Shown here: piece after piece, positions 21,066 through 32,340 of the stretch
Numbering within the stretch: the first letter of the stretch is position 1
Layout of the letters: the number at the start of each line of letters is the position of its first letter
Assembly: GCA_951640165.1 (NCBI GenBank)
Contig: OX621245.1
Location: 25,226,330-25,290,329, forward strand
DNA length: 64,000 nt
Direction: 5' to 3'
Source of the DNA: Pseudoips prasinana
Taxonomy: Eukaryota > Arthropoda > Insecta > Lepidoptera > Nolidae
The notes under the pieces: generated by a model
The model's database searches: none
Told to the model about the DNA's origin: nothing
Seen by the model: the letters and a program-made list of their open reading frames with translations, nothing else
Translations under genes and position numbers: made by a program

Positions 21066-23477
21066 CTATCTCGAAAACTGATTCATCAACCCTACGAAGT
21101 TTTTCCCATTGTCCGAGAAAATAGCAGCAGGTTTACCCCGACGCGAAATAAAGCGTTTTAGTGCCAACAGGTAAGCATCGGTTGATAAATCACCAACTAG
21201 TTCAAGATGAACCGCACGAGTGACAAAACATATGAATAAGCATATATATGATTTTATTAATTTTGCGCCCCACCCTTTACGGTTCAGTATGAGAACAGGT
21301 CCTGCGTAATCTACACCACACTTGGTGAAAGGAGCGCAAGGCTGCAACCGTTCTGATGGTAAGTTGCCCATGAGTGGCGTCAATGGCTTTGCTCGCATGC
21401 GAGCGCAATTCATACAATTATGAACAACAGTTCGAGATAAATTTCTACCACCTACGGGCCACCAAGTCTCCCGAAGCGAATATAAAAGCAATTGCGGTGC
21501 CGCGTGCATCAATTGTTTATGTTGATGTCTAAAAATTAATAAAGTAAAATGATGAGTCGGCGAGAGTAAAATTGGATGTTTTTTATCGTAACTAAAAAGA
21601 GGTGAATTTACAAGCCGACCACCAACTCTTATTAAATGGTTATTTTCATCCATAAATACGTTAAGTTTATTTAAGTAATGATTCTTACGTAACCTTTCAT
21701 TTTTCAATAAGGTATTATATTCGTCAAAATATGATTCTTGTTGTGAATAGCGCGCGAGCATCAACATAGATTCATTCAGTTCATCGGCCGTCAGCGCGCC
21801 GGACCGCCGCGTTGATTTATTGCGTATATTATGTACAAAGCGAATTACGTAAGCAGCGGCTCGCTGCATGCGAACGAACTGAGAAAATCTATGAAACGGA
21901 AATAATGAGTTATTGTCAACAGCATGATGCGTTAACAAAAGTTTTACAGCGTTGGATTTTATTTCAGGCAAAATATTTGGGTTTGAACGTGCGACTGGGT
22001 ACGTGCAGTCGTAGTCATAATCGTGAAGGAAAGCCGGACCGTTCCACCACAGATATGAGTCACTTAGTGCGTCTAAGTGCAGCCCGCGCGACACTAGATC
22101 GGCCGGGTTATCCCTACCTTTGACATGCCGCCAGAGAAGGTCCTTTGTTAATTCATGTATTTCAGAAACCCTGTTTTGTACACAAGTTTTTAACTGATTA
22201 GGGGACATATGTAACCAACCTAATACTATTGTTGAATCAGTCCAAAATATCACTTTATCAAAGTGACTCTTGCACGATTTATTTATTTTGAAATAAAGTC
22301 TCGAGCCAGTCAACGCTCCCAACAACTCTAATCTTGGAATAGAGGTGGGAGCTAGCGGCGCGACTTTACCTTTGGAACATAACAAACGGACCTTCACAGC
22401 TGACTCATTGTCTATACTACGTACATAAGCGCACGCGCCGTATGCCACCTGCGAACTATCCGTAAAAATATGTAATTCTTTGTAAATACAATTCTCACAA
22501 AGAACGTAACGAGGGATATTTATATTACTAAGATTACTTAGGTTATTTATAAACTTAAACCATGTTTGAGCTATGTCATTGGGCACTTTATCGTCCCAGT
22601 CTAATCGTAGAAGCCACAACTTTTGTAATAAGATTTTAGCTAAAATAATCGTAGGACTTAATAAACCCAGTGGGTCAAAAATCTGTGACGTTACAGACAA
22701 AATAATGTGTTTGGTTGGATGTTGATCATTTATTTCAAAACGGGTATGAAAATTTAGTTGATCAGATTTATTATGCCAACCAAGTCCGAGCGTTTTGTTT
22801 TGTGCTTGTTCACCTAAGGTAAGCTCCTTTGTGTGATCTTTCAAATTTGAACTTTCATGATCGAAATTGAACACCCATTTGCGGAGAGGAAAACAACCCA
22901 ACTTTAATGTTTTTGTAGTTTCTGCGCAAATATATAATAATTTATCTATGTTATCCTCAGAATAAATTATGTCATCAACGTAAAAATTATTTTTGATTAC
23001 ATCTGCTACTTCAGGGATGTTACATTCTTGTGCTAGTTGTTTTAAACACCTGCAACTTAAGAATGGAGCAGATGTCATACCATAGCTGATGGTGTTTAGT
23101 TGATAAATACCTAATTCATCTAGTGAACTATCGCGCCACAGAATTAGTTGTAAATCGCGTTGCGCAGTGTCAACTAATACCTGTCTATACATCTTTTCGA
23201 CGTCAGCGCAGGCAACGTATTTATTTTCGCGAAATCTTAGTAAAATTGCGATTAGATCCCCTTGCAAAGGTTCCCCGGTTAATTGTAAATCATTGAGTGA
23301 CATTCCACTAGACGTGACAGCGCTGGCGTCGAATACTACACGCAACCGAGTAGTGGTACTGTGTTCACGAAACACACCGTGATGCGGAATAAAATAATGC
23401 GGGTTGCCATATGATGTTATGCGACTCATATGACCTAAATTGATATATTCGTGAATAAAATCCTTATATAATTGCCT
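21066..23477 (-). pseudogene. BEL/Pao reverse transcriptase, RNase H and integrase
   Basis: The frame is open from the LINE junction (YRQLYKDFIHEYINLGHM) and reaches a first ATG at 23429. RT blocks: RLRVVFDASAVTSSGMSLND, YVACADVEKMYRQVLV, YGMTSAPFLSCRCLKQLAQE and FYVDDIIYSED with the YVDD centre. The RNase H-like block reads LHIFTDSSQVAYGACAYVRS. The integrase zinc finger reads HKQLMHAAPQLLLYSLRETW and CMNCARMRAKP, and the core holds CGVDYAGPV (first Asp) and FSDNGKNFVGLMNQ (second Asp). It ends in a stop at 21066 before the catalytic Glu, which is in the next frame. This enzyme set copies the RNA genome to DNA and integrates it. Confidence 0.92.
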
Positions 23478-23666
23478 ATATTTATTTATTTATTTATTTT
23501 CTTAGGAAGACCAACAGCATTTATCAACACAATGTTTATGATATATTCATAGGCAGCAGAAAGCCATTTACAGGTCTCCACGAATAAAATCCTGATTACT
23601 TAATTAATAATGCGCAGAATAAATATAAACTTATAGAATACGAACCATCTAAATCATTATTATGTT

Positions 23667-24143
23667 TTACATAAAACTTTTTTGGAAAAAGTTAAGGCTA
23701 AGTACCCATCTCACTGTTTCAGATTTATTACAAAATATGTCAAAATTAAAAGCTTTGACTTGTTTATTCACACTGTTGCCCGCTCGCCACAGGAATGCGT
23801 TCTGTCGGTAATTTGTTGTCACTAATGGAATATGTATAGGGGTGTAATGTCTCACGACTTTTGTAGGGAGGTCAAAAGCAATTTTACTAAGCAACTCGGG
23901 ACTATCAACTTTCCCAGATATGATATTGAGCAAGTAAATTATATCGGCTATTTCTCGACGCGTTGATAGAGGGAGGATGTGAAACTTAGCGCATAGTTTT
24001 AGATATTCTTCGGATTTGTATTTAAATTTAATGCGATAGCAAAGATACTTCAAGAATTTCAACTGTAAATTCTCTATACGCGATATATATGTATCATAGC
24101 GTGGATTCCAGGCTTGGCTGGCATATTCGAGTATGGTGCGTAC
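23667..24143 (-). pseudogene. LINE-B ORF2 C-terminal part beyond the nested insertion
   Basis: Starting at VRTILEYASQAWNP, the usual segment after the RT thumb in this LINE group, it continues with YISRIENLQLKFLKYLCYRI and PLSTRREIADIIYLLNIISG and ends FFQKSFM at the stop at 23667. The upstream 36 residues of the open frame come from the nested repeat. Before the insertion it was continuous with the ORF2 above. Confidence 0.85.
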
Positions 24144-24232
24144 ATACATACATACATACATAGACTCACGCCTGTTTCCCAGAGGGGTAGGCAGAGACAA
24201 CGGATTTCCATTTGTCACGATCTTTGCAAATT
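24144..24232 (+). mobile_element. 89-bp repeat inserted in LINE-B ORF2
   Basis: It is flanked by exact 9-bp copies of GGTGCGTAC (24135-24143 and 24233-24241). It begins with a CATA microsatellite and then ACTCACGCCTGTTTCCCAGA, GGGGTAGGCAGAGACAACGG and GTCACGATCTTTGCAAATT, the end of an abundant lepidopteran interspersed repeat. ACTCACGCCTGTT also occurs at about 48989. It adds 98 nt with its duplication and shifts the LINE frame. Confidence 0.85.
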
Positions 24233-26710
24233 GGTGCGTACAAATGTGCAATATAGGATCTTGAAGGTCTTTGCTTCTTTAAAATTATTTGACATCCTCA
24301 TCACGAATCCTAGGGCCTTGGATGCCTTTTTTATAATGCTGTCGATATGATCGTTAAATAATAATTTAGAGTCATGTATCACACCCAGATCGCGCATACT
24401 CGAACACCTTTGGAGTTTATGCCCTTCCAGAGTATAGTCAAAGTGAATGTTGTTCGTTTTCTTACTGTAAGTCATGACTCTACACTTTGAGGGATTTAAA
24501 TCCAATTTATTAATAGTGCAGTAATTGCACAATTGGGTGAGATCTGATTGAAGGGCAATGGCATCAACAGGTGAAGATACGGCTGTAAATATTTTCATAT
24601 CATCAGCGAAACATAATAGTTGCGAGCTTTGGATACACTTGTCGACGTCGTTTACAAATATCAGAAATAGTAACGGTCCCAGTAGCGATCCTTGGGGAAC
24701 ACCGCTAGGAACAGTTACCCAGCTGGAAATGTAGTTGTTTATCACTACCGCTTGGGAACGATTTGATATGTAAGATGAGAACCATCTCAGTAGGTCTCCT
24801 CTTATACCGATGAGTTGCAATTTGGTCATTAACAGCTGGTGGTCTATTCGATCAAAACATTTGCTGTAGTCTGTGTAAACGACGTCGACCTGCTTTCCTT
24901 TACTCATAGCCTCAGATATAAATTCATTTAGCAGTAATAAATTAGAGGAGGTTGAGCGCCCTTTCAAGAATCCGTGCTGAGTATTGTTAAAACTAGAATT
25001 TATGGAGGCGTACAATTGGTTATATACAATCCTTTCAAATACCTTAGCCAAAACACATAATTTGGACACCGGTCTATAATTAGTTACGCCTGATCTTGGT
25101 CCTCTCTTGTGTATAGGGCTGATAAATGCAGACTTCCATATCAACGGTACGGTACACTCGGATAGTGACTTTTTAAAGAGAATACTTATGGGAGTTGCAA
25201 TCGTATCAGCGCATTTAATCAGAACGATAGGGGGTATATGGTCTGGACCGGCTGACTTGGCGTCGTCTAGAGTCTTGAGAATCTTGACAACATCTAAAAC
25301 ATTAATATGTATACTGGCTATGTCCGAAATAGAGTTATAATCGCTACAAGGTATGGTACATAGTGGTATTGATGATTGAGTAGGTTGTAAGAACGTAGAG
25401 TAGAAGTACTTCAGGAAAAAGTCGCAGATCTCTTCTCCAGTGTCCGCAATTAATTGACCATAACTGACAGATCCAGGTATAATAGAGGATTTCCGATGTG
25501 CTTTGACATATGACCAAAAGTTTTTAGGGTTTTTCTTAATCGATTCTTCCACTGACGAAATATAATGGTTGTAGGAATCCTCCTCCAATCTTTTACATCT
25601 ATCCCTCAGCAACTTAAAGGTTTCATAGTGGGATCGATTCCCATAATTTTTAAATTTTCTAAAAAACTTATGTTTTTCTTTTAAACATTTTTTTAAAGCT
25701 GATGTATACCATATAGGGAAAATCCTTTTATTATTTAATTTAATTTTTGGAATATGTGTATCCATTATTGATCTCAGGGAAACATAAAAATGATCAAGGG
25801 CAGCCTCGACGCCCTTATGCGAAAACTCCTGGTGCCAATCAATACTTAAAATTTTAGAGTTTATCTCACTATAATTGCCTTTGTAAAACAAATACTTAGT
25901 CCTAGCTGCAGGTTTAAAATAAGGTAAAATAATCGACTCTAAACATATATTTAATGCCTTGTGATGGGGATCAATAGGTACGAATGGTTCCTCACATTCA
26001 GTCACGGTCACAGAGTAGTTAGATAAAACTAAGTCTAATATTCTTCCGTAGGTATTAGCTACATGATTAAATTGCGATAAGTTATGGGTGTGCAATGCGT
26101 CGATAAGTAAGTGCTCCTCAAAACTTTTGACATTATTAGCAACTAAATTATTAGTGTCCTCTCTCCGCTGCCAAGAAATACCGCTTAAATTAAAATCCCC
26201 GACTATTAAAATCCATGCTTCAGGATTACTCATTACAATTTCGTCCAGTTTAGAGAGAAAATGTTGTAATTGAACTGAGAAAGAATGGCCTGAGTTTTGT
26301 TTGCAAAGGTATAACACACCTATGAATAAATTGGAATCGGATAGTGAATTTAATTTCTTAGCGGGTAGCTTAAGCCACAGATCCTCAGCGGTAGACGAGA
26401 AATGTTTTTGTAGATTACCTGATAATTCTTTCCGTACCGCAATGAGTACCCCACCTCCGCGAGTTTGATCGGTAAGTTGATAGTCCCTGTCGCGCCTCCA
26501 CACCACATACCGATTGTCAAATAGCTCCGAGTCACTAATGCTATCGACTAACCACGTCTCCGTTAATATTATTACATCATATGAGGTTAGACTTAAGTTT
26601 CTAAAAAATTGAGATGTTTTAGATCGAAGCCCTCGTACGTTTTGGTATAAAATAGATAAATTGCCTTTTACACTATTATCCCGCATAACAGAGAAATTAT
26701 CAGATGCCAT
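24215..26710 (-). pseudogene. LINE-B ORF2: endonuclease and reverse transcriptase, C-terminus displaced
   Basis: The 831-residue frame is nearly full length. The endonuclease spans about residues 15-240 with LYQNVRGLRSK, LTETWLVDS, LIVGDFNLSGISW and PIDPHHKALN. The RT covers about 430-760 with DDAKSAGPDHIPPIV, NYRPVSKLCVLAKVFERIV, QHGFLKGRSTSSNLLLLN, DVVYTDYSKCFDRIDH, GVPQGSLLGPLLFLIF and LLCFADDMKIF (the FADD centre). After CTFVRT the frame enters a 98-nt insertion and stops; the true continuation is found out of frame at 24143-23667. A start at 26710 (MASDNFSVMRD) is plausible. The copy has no other disabling change that I can see in ORF2. Confidence 0.92.
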
Positions 26711-27154
26711 TTGACCAAGAGCTAAATAAACACAGTTTTACTACAAATATTAGTGGAACATCATATTGCGGTATTAGCGGATGATTTATAATAATAATGA
26801 CAGTACTGTTCTTAAGCAGGTAAGTAACTAGTGTATTAGGAACTAACGATGAGTATAACGTTTGATCAGACTTCCCTTTCCGACAGAAACACTCCATTGG
26901 TAAGTACTGTGGCAAGAGCGAGATAGTTATATGGCAGTGATTTTTTACTATAATGTAAACAGATCGATGCATACATATGCAACGGCAATGTGAGAATCTA
27001 TGAGTGATGTACGGAGTAGTCAACCTTTGACAAAAGAGACAATGTTTTTTTATATAAGATAAAATAAAATATGAGAACTTAAAATCTATGTGTGTTAAAG
27101 ACCATGCAAAGTTAGTTAATTGTTTTAAAAAAATAACATTTAAGGTGCAGTTAA

Positions 27155-27390
27155 TTAAGCAATCTTGTTTAAATCTTCATGTGTGTTAATAATGAATGTA
27201 TGCGATGTTTCATTCTTACGAACATGTATTTTTCCATACTTCACCCACACGAAGTTATAATTGCTGCTTTTTGCTACATCTCTGGTTTTATTAAGTAAAA
27301 TTTTGGAATCTGCATTCAGGTGGTCGTTAACGAAAACTCTTTGTGTTGAGTCTGGAAAACCTATGGCGTCCGCTTTTAAGCTCTTCTTGG
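27155..27390 (-). pseudogene. LINE-B ORF1 C-terminus, fused in frame to BEL protease
   Basis: The last 78 residues include RVFVNDHLNADSKILLNKTR and NYNFVWVKYGKIHVRKNE, the C-terminal block common to ORF1 proteins of CR1/Jockey-like LINEs (a conserved F-V-N-x-x-L, then VWVKxGKIxVRK pattern). It ends at a stop at 27155 and shares the frame of the BEL polyprotein upstream by chance of insertion. Confidence 0.75.
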
Positions 27391-28777
27391 TATATGTAGG
27401 ATTGCATTCTAAACGTCGTTCCAACGCTAGAAAACGCTTCTGTGCTTGGAGATATGACTCACCCAGGACGTCAGGTGACTGTTTGAACGGAATGCGAACG
27501 CAGAACCTTCCATCAACATTTCGCTTTGTTGACTTTAAGAAGTGTTCTTCGCATTGCTGTTCATCTACACTGCGCGTAGCACCTAACTGATGGCTGGGTA
27601 GCTCCTCTAGCTCCCAGAACATACGTACTTGCCTATCTATATTTTCTGTGCCTATAGTAGTGAAATTACAAGATACGTTACGTGGGAGTTGTCTATTGTT
27701 CTGATAGATCGGTCCGGACACGATCCAGCCGAGTTTTGTATTTTGAAGATAAGGTCCATTAGAAAGACGCATCTTACCTTCGGATAAAATGTCATAAAAT
27801 AAGTCACAACCTATCAACATATGAATAGGTTGGCTTTCGTAAAACTCGGGATCCGCTAATTGAATGTCCGAAGGGAAAATAAATTTATTTTTATTAATAG
27901 TAAAAGCTGGTAAATTTGATGTTATTTTCGGCAACACTAAACAGGAAATGTGCCTGGAAAATGTTCCACAAATTGACTTGAAACTAACATCACATAAACG
28001 AGTAGTTTTTGTGACTATGTTACCAACTCCGTTTATTTGTATAGTGGACTGTAAACAATTAAGTTGAAGTTTTTTAGCTAACGATTGAGTTATAAAACTG
28101 CGCTCGCTGCCACTGTCTAATATGGCACGGAATTTATTGTACCTACCATTCTTATCAGCTATCTCAACTATTGCAGTAGACAACAACACGGGCCGCTCAC
28201 ATGATTGTGTGCAAATTGTATGCGTACTCTGCGTGTTTAAATGTGTGTTGTTGTTTACCTGATGGTGAAGCGAGCGCGACTGGCCAGCCATAGACGGCTT
28301 ATTTGTCAGAACGAGTGACACCGTGTGCACATTTTCGTCGTTCTCATTACGATGTATTAGCGAATTATGTTTTTTATTGCATTTTCTACAGGGGCCAAAT
28401 CGACAGTCAACAAGCGCATGACCAGACTGTAAACAAATTTCACATAAGTTATTTTCTTGTATTAATTTAATTTTATCATGTAAATTTAAACTTAAAAATT
28501 GTGTACAAGAATATAACGGGTGGCTCGCGTTGCACTTAACACACAGTGTTGTACGTGCATTTTTTTGTGATGGTTTAAACTTGTTACCTACGACATTACA
28601 GTGTACTTTTGAGTTATTTTGTGAGTTCGACACCGTATTACGCTTATGATCAGTTGATTGAGGGAAACTCGATTTTGAATGAGTTACTGATACCTTTTCT
28701 AAAACATCGGCTTTGTTTTTTAAAAACATCATTAAATTATCCAACTTGATTTTTAATGAAGAATCGCCGGACGACAA
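27391..28777 (-). pseudogene. BEL/Pao nucleocapsid knuckles, aspartic protease and RT start
   Basis: In the first third, CVKCNASHPLYSC, CEICLQSGHALVDC and CRKCNKKHNSLIH give cysteine/histidine knuckles. The retropepsin follows with FRAILDSGSERSFITQSLAK, holding the catalytic D-S-G, and a DUF1758-like segment with LIGCDLFYDIL and NTKLGWIVSGP. The end (FWELEELPSHQLG, RRLECNPTY) is the start of the RT region, which is cut where a LINE inserts at about 27391. Translation would then read into LINE sequence to a stop at 27155, giving a chimera. The ATG at 28777 is simply the first in the frame; the true frame enters from gag through the frameshift. Confidence 0.85.
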
Positions 28778-28787
28778 TAATACATTT

Positions 28788-29624
28788 TTATGGTGCTCCC
28801 CACTCGCGTTCTGTAACTAAGTCTAACTTGGAAACCACTAAATAAATAATTAAAGTGTCCCAATGCTCTGTGGGCTCACCAATTAGCTTTAATGCTCTCA
28901 CATTTTTTAATACGGTGTCAATAAGTTTGCGAATTAACGCCGGCAATTCCTTATTCACGGCTGGAATATTAAATAATGATTTAACGTGGTTATGTACTAG
29001 AAGTCCGTTGTTATTGTACCGATTTGTTAATAATTCCCATGCGATAGCGTAATTATTTTCGGAAAATTCAACGGACTCAATCACTAGTTCCGCACTGCCC
29101 TGTAACGATGATTTCAGATAGTGAAATTTTTGTATATCTGAAATTTCAGTAGACTTATGCACTAAAGCCAAATACGTGTCGCGAAAATCTAGCCATTGTT
29201 CATATTTGCCGCTAAAGGTTGGAAGCGAAATAGTTGGTAATTTTACCGATTTATTCATACGAAAAGATTCTTCGCGAGGTTCGTCATCACTGATCATACA
29301 CTCAGCTTTCGCTAAAACGCTGTAATAATCGTTTTCAAACGATTCACGAACCACTAGCTGCTGCTCCTCAGTCTCTGGGATTAACGACTCAATTTTATTT
29401 TGTACTTCGTTAAAATCGTTATACAAGTTTTTAGCACCCTGTAAACGTAACTTCAATTCTGCGCGTTTTAAATGAGTTATCTTTAACGAATCAAAACCAT
29501 TTAGATAGTTTTTGAATATAGTTAACCTAGCCTTAATGGAACCTCTGCGTTTGTTGAGGTCTTTGTAGGTGTTACTATCCTCAGCCAGTTCGTACTTAGA
29601 CATCTTGGAGGAAATGAAAGGCAA
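28788..29624 (-). pseudogene. BEL/Pao gag, N-terminal part (DUF1759-type)
   Basis: This 278-residue frame is the capsid-forming part of the polyprotein. The likely start is the second methionine (MSKYELAED, 29603). A coiled-coil-like region of charged residues (about 15-90) precedes the DUF1759 signature PTISLPTFSGKYEQWLDFRD, with DTYLALVHKSTEISDIQKFH and YLKSSLQGSAELVI. It stops after EREWGAP at 28788. The next frame begins 1 nt out of phase and continues with residues typical of the same polyprotein, so a single-base indel separates gag from protease. Without it the two would form one frame, as is usual in BEL elements. Confidence 0.88.
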
Positions 29625-29856
29625 GAGTACTTACAGCCACAACCACCAATGCAAACGCACCAGAAACAACGACACCCTCGTCCAATTCGATTGCCGCTGC
29701 GATTTGCGTAATCTGCTTGCTCGGTACCTTCGGCTGCAGGCACCCTTGTAGATTGGATTGGCAGTGTACTGGTCGTCACCGGCTCCGGTCCTTTCCTCTC
29801 GAAGCGTCACATGCGCCGATCCTCGTCTTGAATCCGACTCGGAGGTCCAAATTTAT
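29604..29856 (-). other. BEL/Pao 5' leader
   Basis: About 250 nt between the 5' LTR and the gag start, GC-richer than the surroundings. It contains the probable primer-binding site. The overlapping open frames have no recognisable domain. Confidence 0.6.
29833..29850 (-). promoter_or_regulatory. Probable primer-binding site of the BEL/Pao element
   Basis: Six bases inside the 5' LTR the minus strand reads TGGACCTCCGAGTCGGATT. Its complement reads as a tRNA T-arm and acceptor 3' strand ending in CCA, which is what primes minus-strand synthesis in LTR elements. The tRNA identity is not settled. Confidence 0.55.
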
Positions 29857-30184
29857 GTTGCGGGTTGTGTGTGTGGACGAGAAAATAATGTAGGCTGATT
29901 TTAGGTTTCAATTGATGTATTGAGATAGCGAAGTTTTACAAATTTTTCTTCTTTTTGTTTTACGGAATTATACAGTACTAACGGCGGTCAGATGTCTAAG
30001 TCGAATGAGACCCGCCACGCGCACAAAACTTAGGAAGATATAAGAAATATGTCGTGATATTATTTCACTGCGATTGGCCCGCGATGACGTGATACTTTTC
30101 TATGATTGGCGGACATCCAATGCGCGGGATGCTAAGCTCCACAGCGCCATCTAGGTTAAGATGTAGTTATCAATCGCCTTAACA
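29857..30184 (-). repeat. 5' LTR of the BEL/Pao element
   Basis: It is the same sequence as 20115-20443 except for one A/G difference near GAGAAAAT and possibly one missing base. On the minus strand it begins TGTTAAGG and ends GCAACA. The neighbouring leader starts at 29856. Confidence 0.92.
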
Positions 30185-30189
30185 CCAAC

Positions 30190-31274
30190 ATACATTTAAG
30201 GTTTAAGTTTGATATACATATAGAAAAATATGACATTAAAGAAAATCGTTAAGGGACAATAATAATAGAGGCTAGACGGCAAGTAATACTGGCTGTCGTC
30301 CAAAGAAATTCTGTAGAAATGCAGTCCAAATATTTATACATATACAATATTTGCACATTTATAACACATTATAAGTCTGTAAGACGATTTCTACGTAACG
30401 GGACGTGGACTAGAAGAAAACTAAAGATTTTTTTAAATAAAATCGTCCAAGTATGAGTCTGATTCACTCACCAAGAGTTCAATACCATCGAAGAAGATTG
30501 TCAGTCATCGAGTTTAATCCATGGCCATTTCACGTTACCGGTTTTCCCTTTTTTTTATAGTGCTATGTATACGGTTCATGAGACATACGGATCGACAGCG
30601 GAGGCTAACAGGGCTCCGCTGCCATCCTTCGATTGGAGAACCTTAAAAACTGCAGATGCTAAATATTATCGCTTACTATATCTTTTCCGTCTAGTACATA
30701 GAATGAGGTAGATGTACCGAATAACAACAAATGCATAACCAACATTTGTTTTTCCCATAAATTTATTGCGTCTACAACTTGGGTGGTGCGGACATATCTG
30801 ACGCAAGTTGGATATAGGTGTGGCAAGCAGCTTCTGTGGCCAACCCCTAATATATAGATGGATAAGAATTAAGATGAATAGAAAATAGAAGATATTAAGA
30901 AACAGCGCATGAAAAGATGCAATATCAAGCCCTGTAAGTGGGAAGGGTTAGCGAATGACGTGGACGTGGTGAAGAGATAAATACGCGTTTTTGAGGAGTA
31001 ACGATTAGCTGAAAGGCCGACAACCCGTGACTCCTCAATACAATTATTTTAATGGGACACTGAACTGCTCTCGGCGCACACGACATTTGGCTAAGAACAT
31101 TGGCTATGGTAGCCATCTTACACTAACGCCGAACCGACTAGGAGTTGAAGTGGTAGCCATTACCGAAATCAATCTGGCCAATCATCATCACATTTGACAT
31201 GGTCCGCCGAGACAGTTTACAAAGCATATGTTTTAGATAGAACACGTTGAATCATAATTTGAGTTCAAATTTTT
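30190..31274. other. DNA without recognisable gene
   Basis: A remnant near 30570-30625 (GGTTCATGAGACATACGGAT, ACAGCGGAGG) resembles the 3' part of the ACCGGCC family seen at 33083. Nothing else can be named. Confidence 0.4.
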
Positions 31275-31456
31275 TTATAGCAGAGGGCGACAAACGAGCA
31301 AGTGGGTCACCTGATGGTAAGTGATCACCGCCGCCCATGGACACTCGCGAGAGGAGTCGCGGGGGCGTTGCCAGCCTTTAAGAATCAGCAAACAAGTGTC
31401 GCTGACCCTTCCCCCCGGACAGAGCTCATTGGGGTGGGGACCCCAATGAGCTCTGG
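31275..31456 (-). mobile_element. LINE/SINE 3'-tail repeat (copy 2)
   Basis: In reverse orientation it matches 6733-6897: GGGTCACCTGATGGTAAGTG, GTTGCCAGCCTTTAAGAATC and CAGAGCTCATTGGGG are shared. Its outer end is a perfect 15-bp inverted repeat (31420-31434 and 31441-31455, spacer TGGGGA), so the first 15 bases of the repeat are duplicated as a hairpin. Confidence 0.7.
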
Positions 31457-31927
31457 CGACCTTACTCACACTCGGAAACACAACATTAAAATTATTAATA
31501 CTATTCCAGAAGCAGTATGACGGGTGATTAGCAAAGAATTCTTTCTGAGACATCTATAAAATCCATGTATTGATGATTTCACAATGTATATTATCGATGT
31601 TCATGTTTAAATTACCTTGCTTCTTGCTAGCGAGGACCTGTGATTGGCTTTATGACGCTTAGTAACGCCATTTATATTTGTATTTTCAAGCTGTTGTCTT
31701 CCTATTCAATAAATAAATAATGTTATTATTAATGAATGTCTTCCGTTAGGTGGAGGTACTTCCTTAGTCGGGCTGCTCTTTGAGCGAATGAGCGCTATGC
31801 CCTGCCTCTCTTATTTATTAATTATACATATAATGTGTATTTTCGGGGTTTGCGGGTGAGCCGTTAGACCCCAATTGTGATTCTAAGCTTACCTAATAGA
31901 TCTCATACTGTGAACTATAAAACCTAC
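31457..31927. other. AT-rich DNA without recognisable gene
   Basis: No frame, head or terminal repeat is supported here. Confidence 0.4.
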
Positions 31928-32088
31928 AATAGTTTTTTATACAACTCTCGCACTAGGGGTATTAATCCCTGTGTGTTCTTTACAAACATATTATTGTTGT
32001 TTATATTATTGGTGTTCGTCAATTATATGTTTGTAAAGAACACACAGGGATTAATATCCCTAGTGCGGGAGTTGTATAAAAAACTATT
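31928..32088. repeat. 63-bp inverted repeat made of two SINE-C tails
   Basis: 31928-31990 and 32026-32088 are inverted copies with two mismatches and a 35-nt spacer. Each contains TTTGTAAAGAACACACAGGG and a TAGTGCG(G/A)GAGTTG block, which is the 3' part of the family-C SINE at 32694-32905. Confidence 0.9.
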
Positions 32089-32097
32089 TTGATATTG

Positions 32098-32340
32098 ACG
32101 GTCACCGTAGCCTAGTTGGTAGTGCTCCTGCCTGCGAAGCTGGTGGTCCTGGGTTCGAATTCCGGTAAGTGCAAATATTTGTGTGATGAGCACGAATATT
32201 TGTTTCTGAGTCATGGATGTTTTCTATGTGTATAAGTATTTCTCTATCTATATAAGTATGTATATCGTCGCCTGGTACCCATAGTACAAGCTTTGCTTAG
32301 TTTGGGGCTAGGATGATCTGTGTGTCATTGTCCCTATATA
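32098..32340 (+). mobile_element. tRNA-headed SINE, family B, copy 1
   Basis: The head is GTCACCGTAGCCTAGTTGGT (A box) and CCTGGGTTCGAATTCCGG (B box). The body has AAATATTTGTGTGATGAGCA, CTGAGTCATGGATGTTTTCT, ATCGTCGCCTGGTACCCATA and TTAGTTTGGGGCTAGGATGA. Inverted copies lie at 53490-53708 and 57124-57368. The two pol III boxes are well preserved. Confidence 0.85.

Larger units (their letters stand above)
23482..27390 (-). mobile_element. 5'-truncated LINE-B nested in the BEL/Pao pol
   Basis: On the minus strand it starts inside ORF1 (about 27390), continues through ORF2 and ends in an AAATA/TAAA-type tail at about 23482-23505. The BEL reading resumes immediately at YRQLYKDF and stopped at RRLECNPTY, so little or no BEL sequence was lost and only about three bases (TAT) are shared by the two junctions. 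The endonuclease plus RT organisation and the ORF1 end are CR1/Jockey-like. A short repeat is inserted at 24144-24232. Confidence 0.88.
20115..30184 (-). mobile_element. BEL/Pao LTR retrotransposon, nested with a LINE
   Basis: LTRs at 20115-20443 (3') and 29857-30184 (5') differ by about one substitution and possibly a single-base gap. The whole is flanked by CCAAC at 20110-20114 and 30185-30189, the 5-bp duplication usual for BEL/Pao. On the minus strand the order is gag (DUF1759), zinc knuckles and aspartic protease, RT, RNase H, integrase with H2C2 finger, and the C-terminal DUF5641-type region, as in the family. A 3.9-kb LINE (about 23482-27390) interrupts the start of RT. Gag and protease are separated by a frameshift, and integrase by a frameshift or deletion near 21060. 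Near-identical LTRs make the insertion recent. Confidence 0.93.

Noticed and set aside
23448..23592. Repeated CGAATAAAATCCT near 23452 and 23581 as a LINE-B target duplication
   Set aside because: One copy is BEL coding sequence, not at the junction, and the other lies well inside the LINE 3' UTR; likely chance.
24141..24160. CATA run as a regulatory microsatellite
   Set aside because: It is the tail or start of the 89-bp repeat inserted with a 9-bp duplication.
28788..29624. BEL gag as a domesticated host gene
   Set aside because: It lies in its original place in a complete element with near-identical LTRs and has a frameshift; nothing suggests host use.
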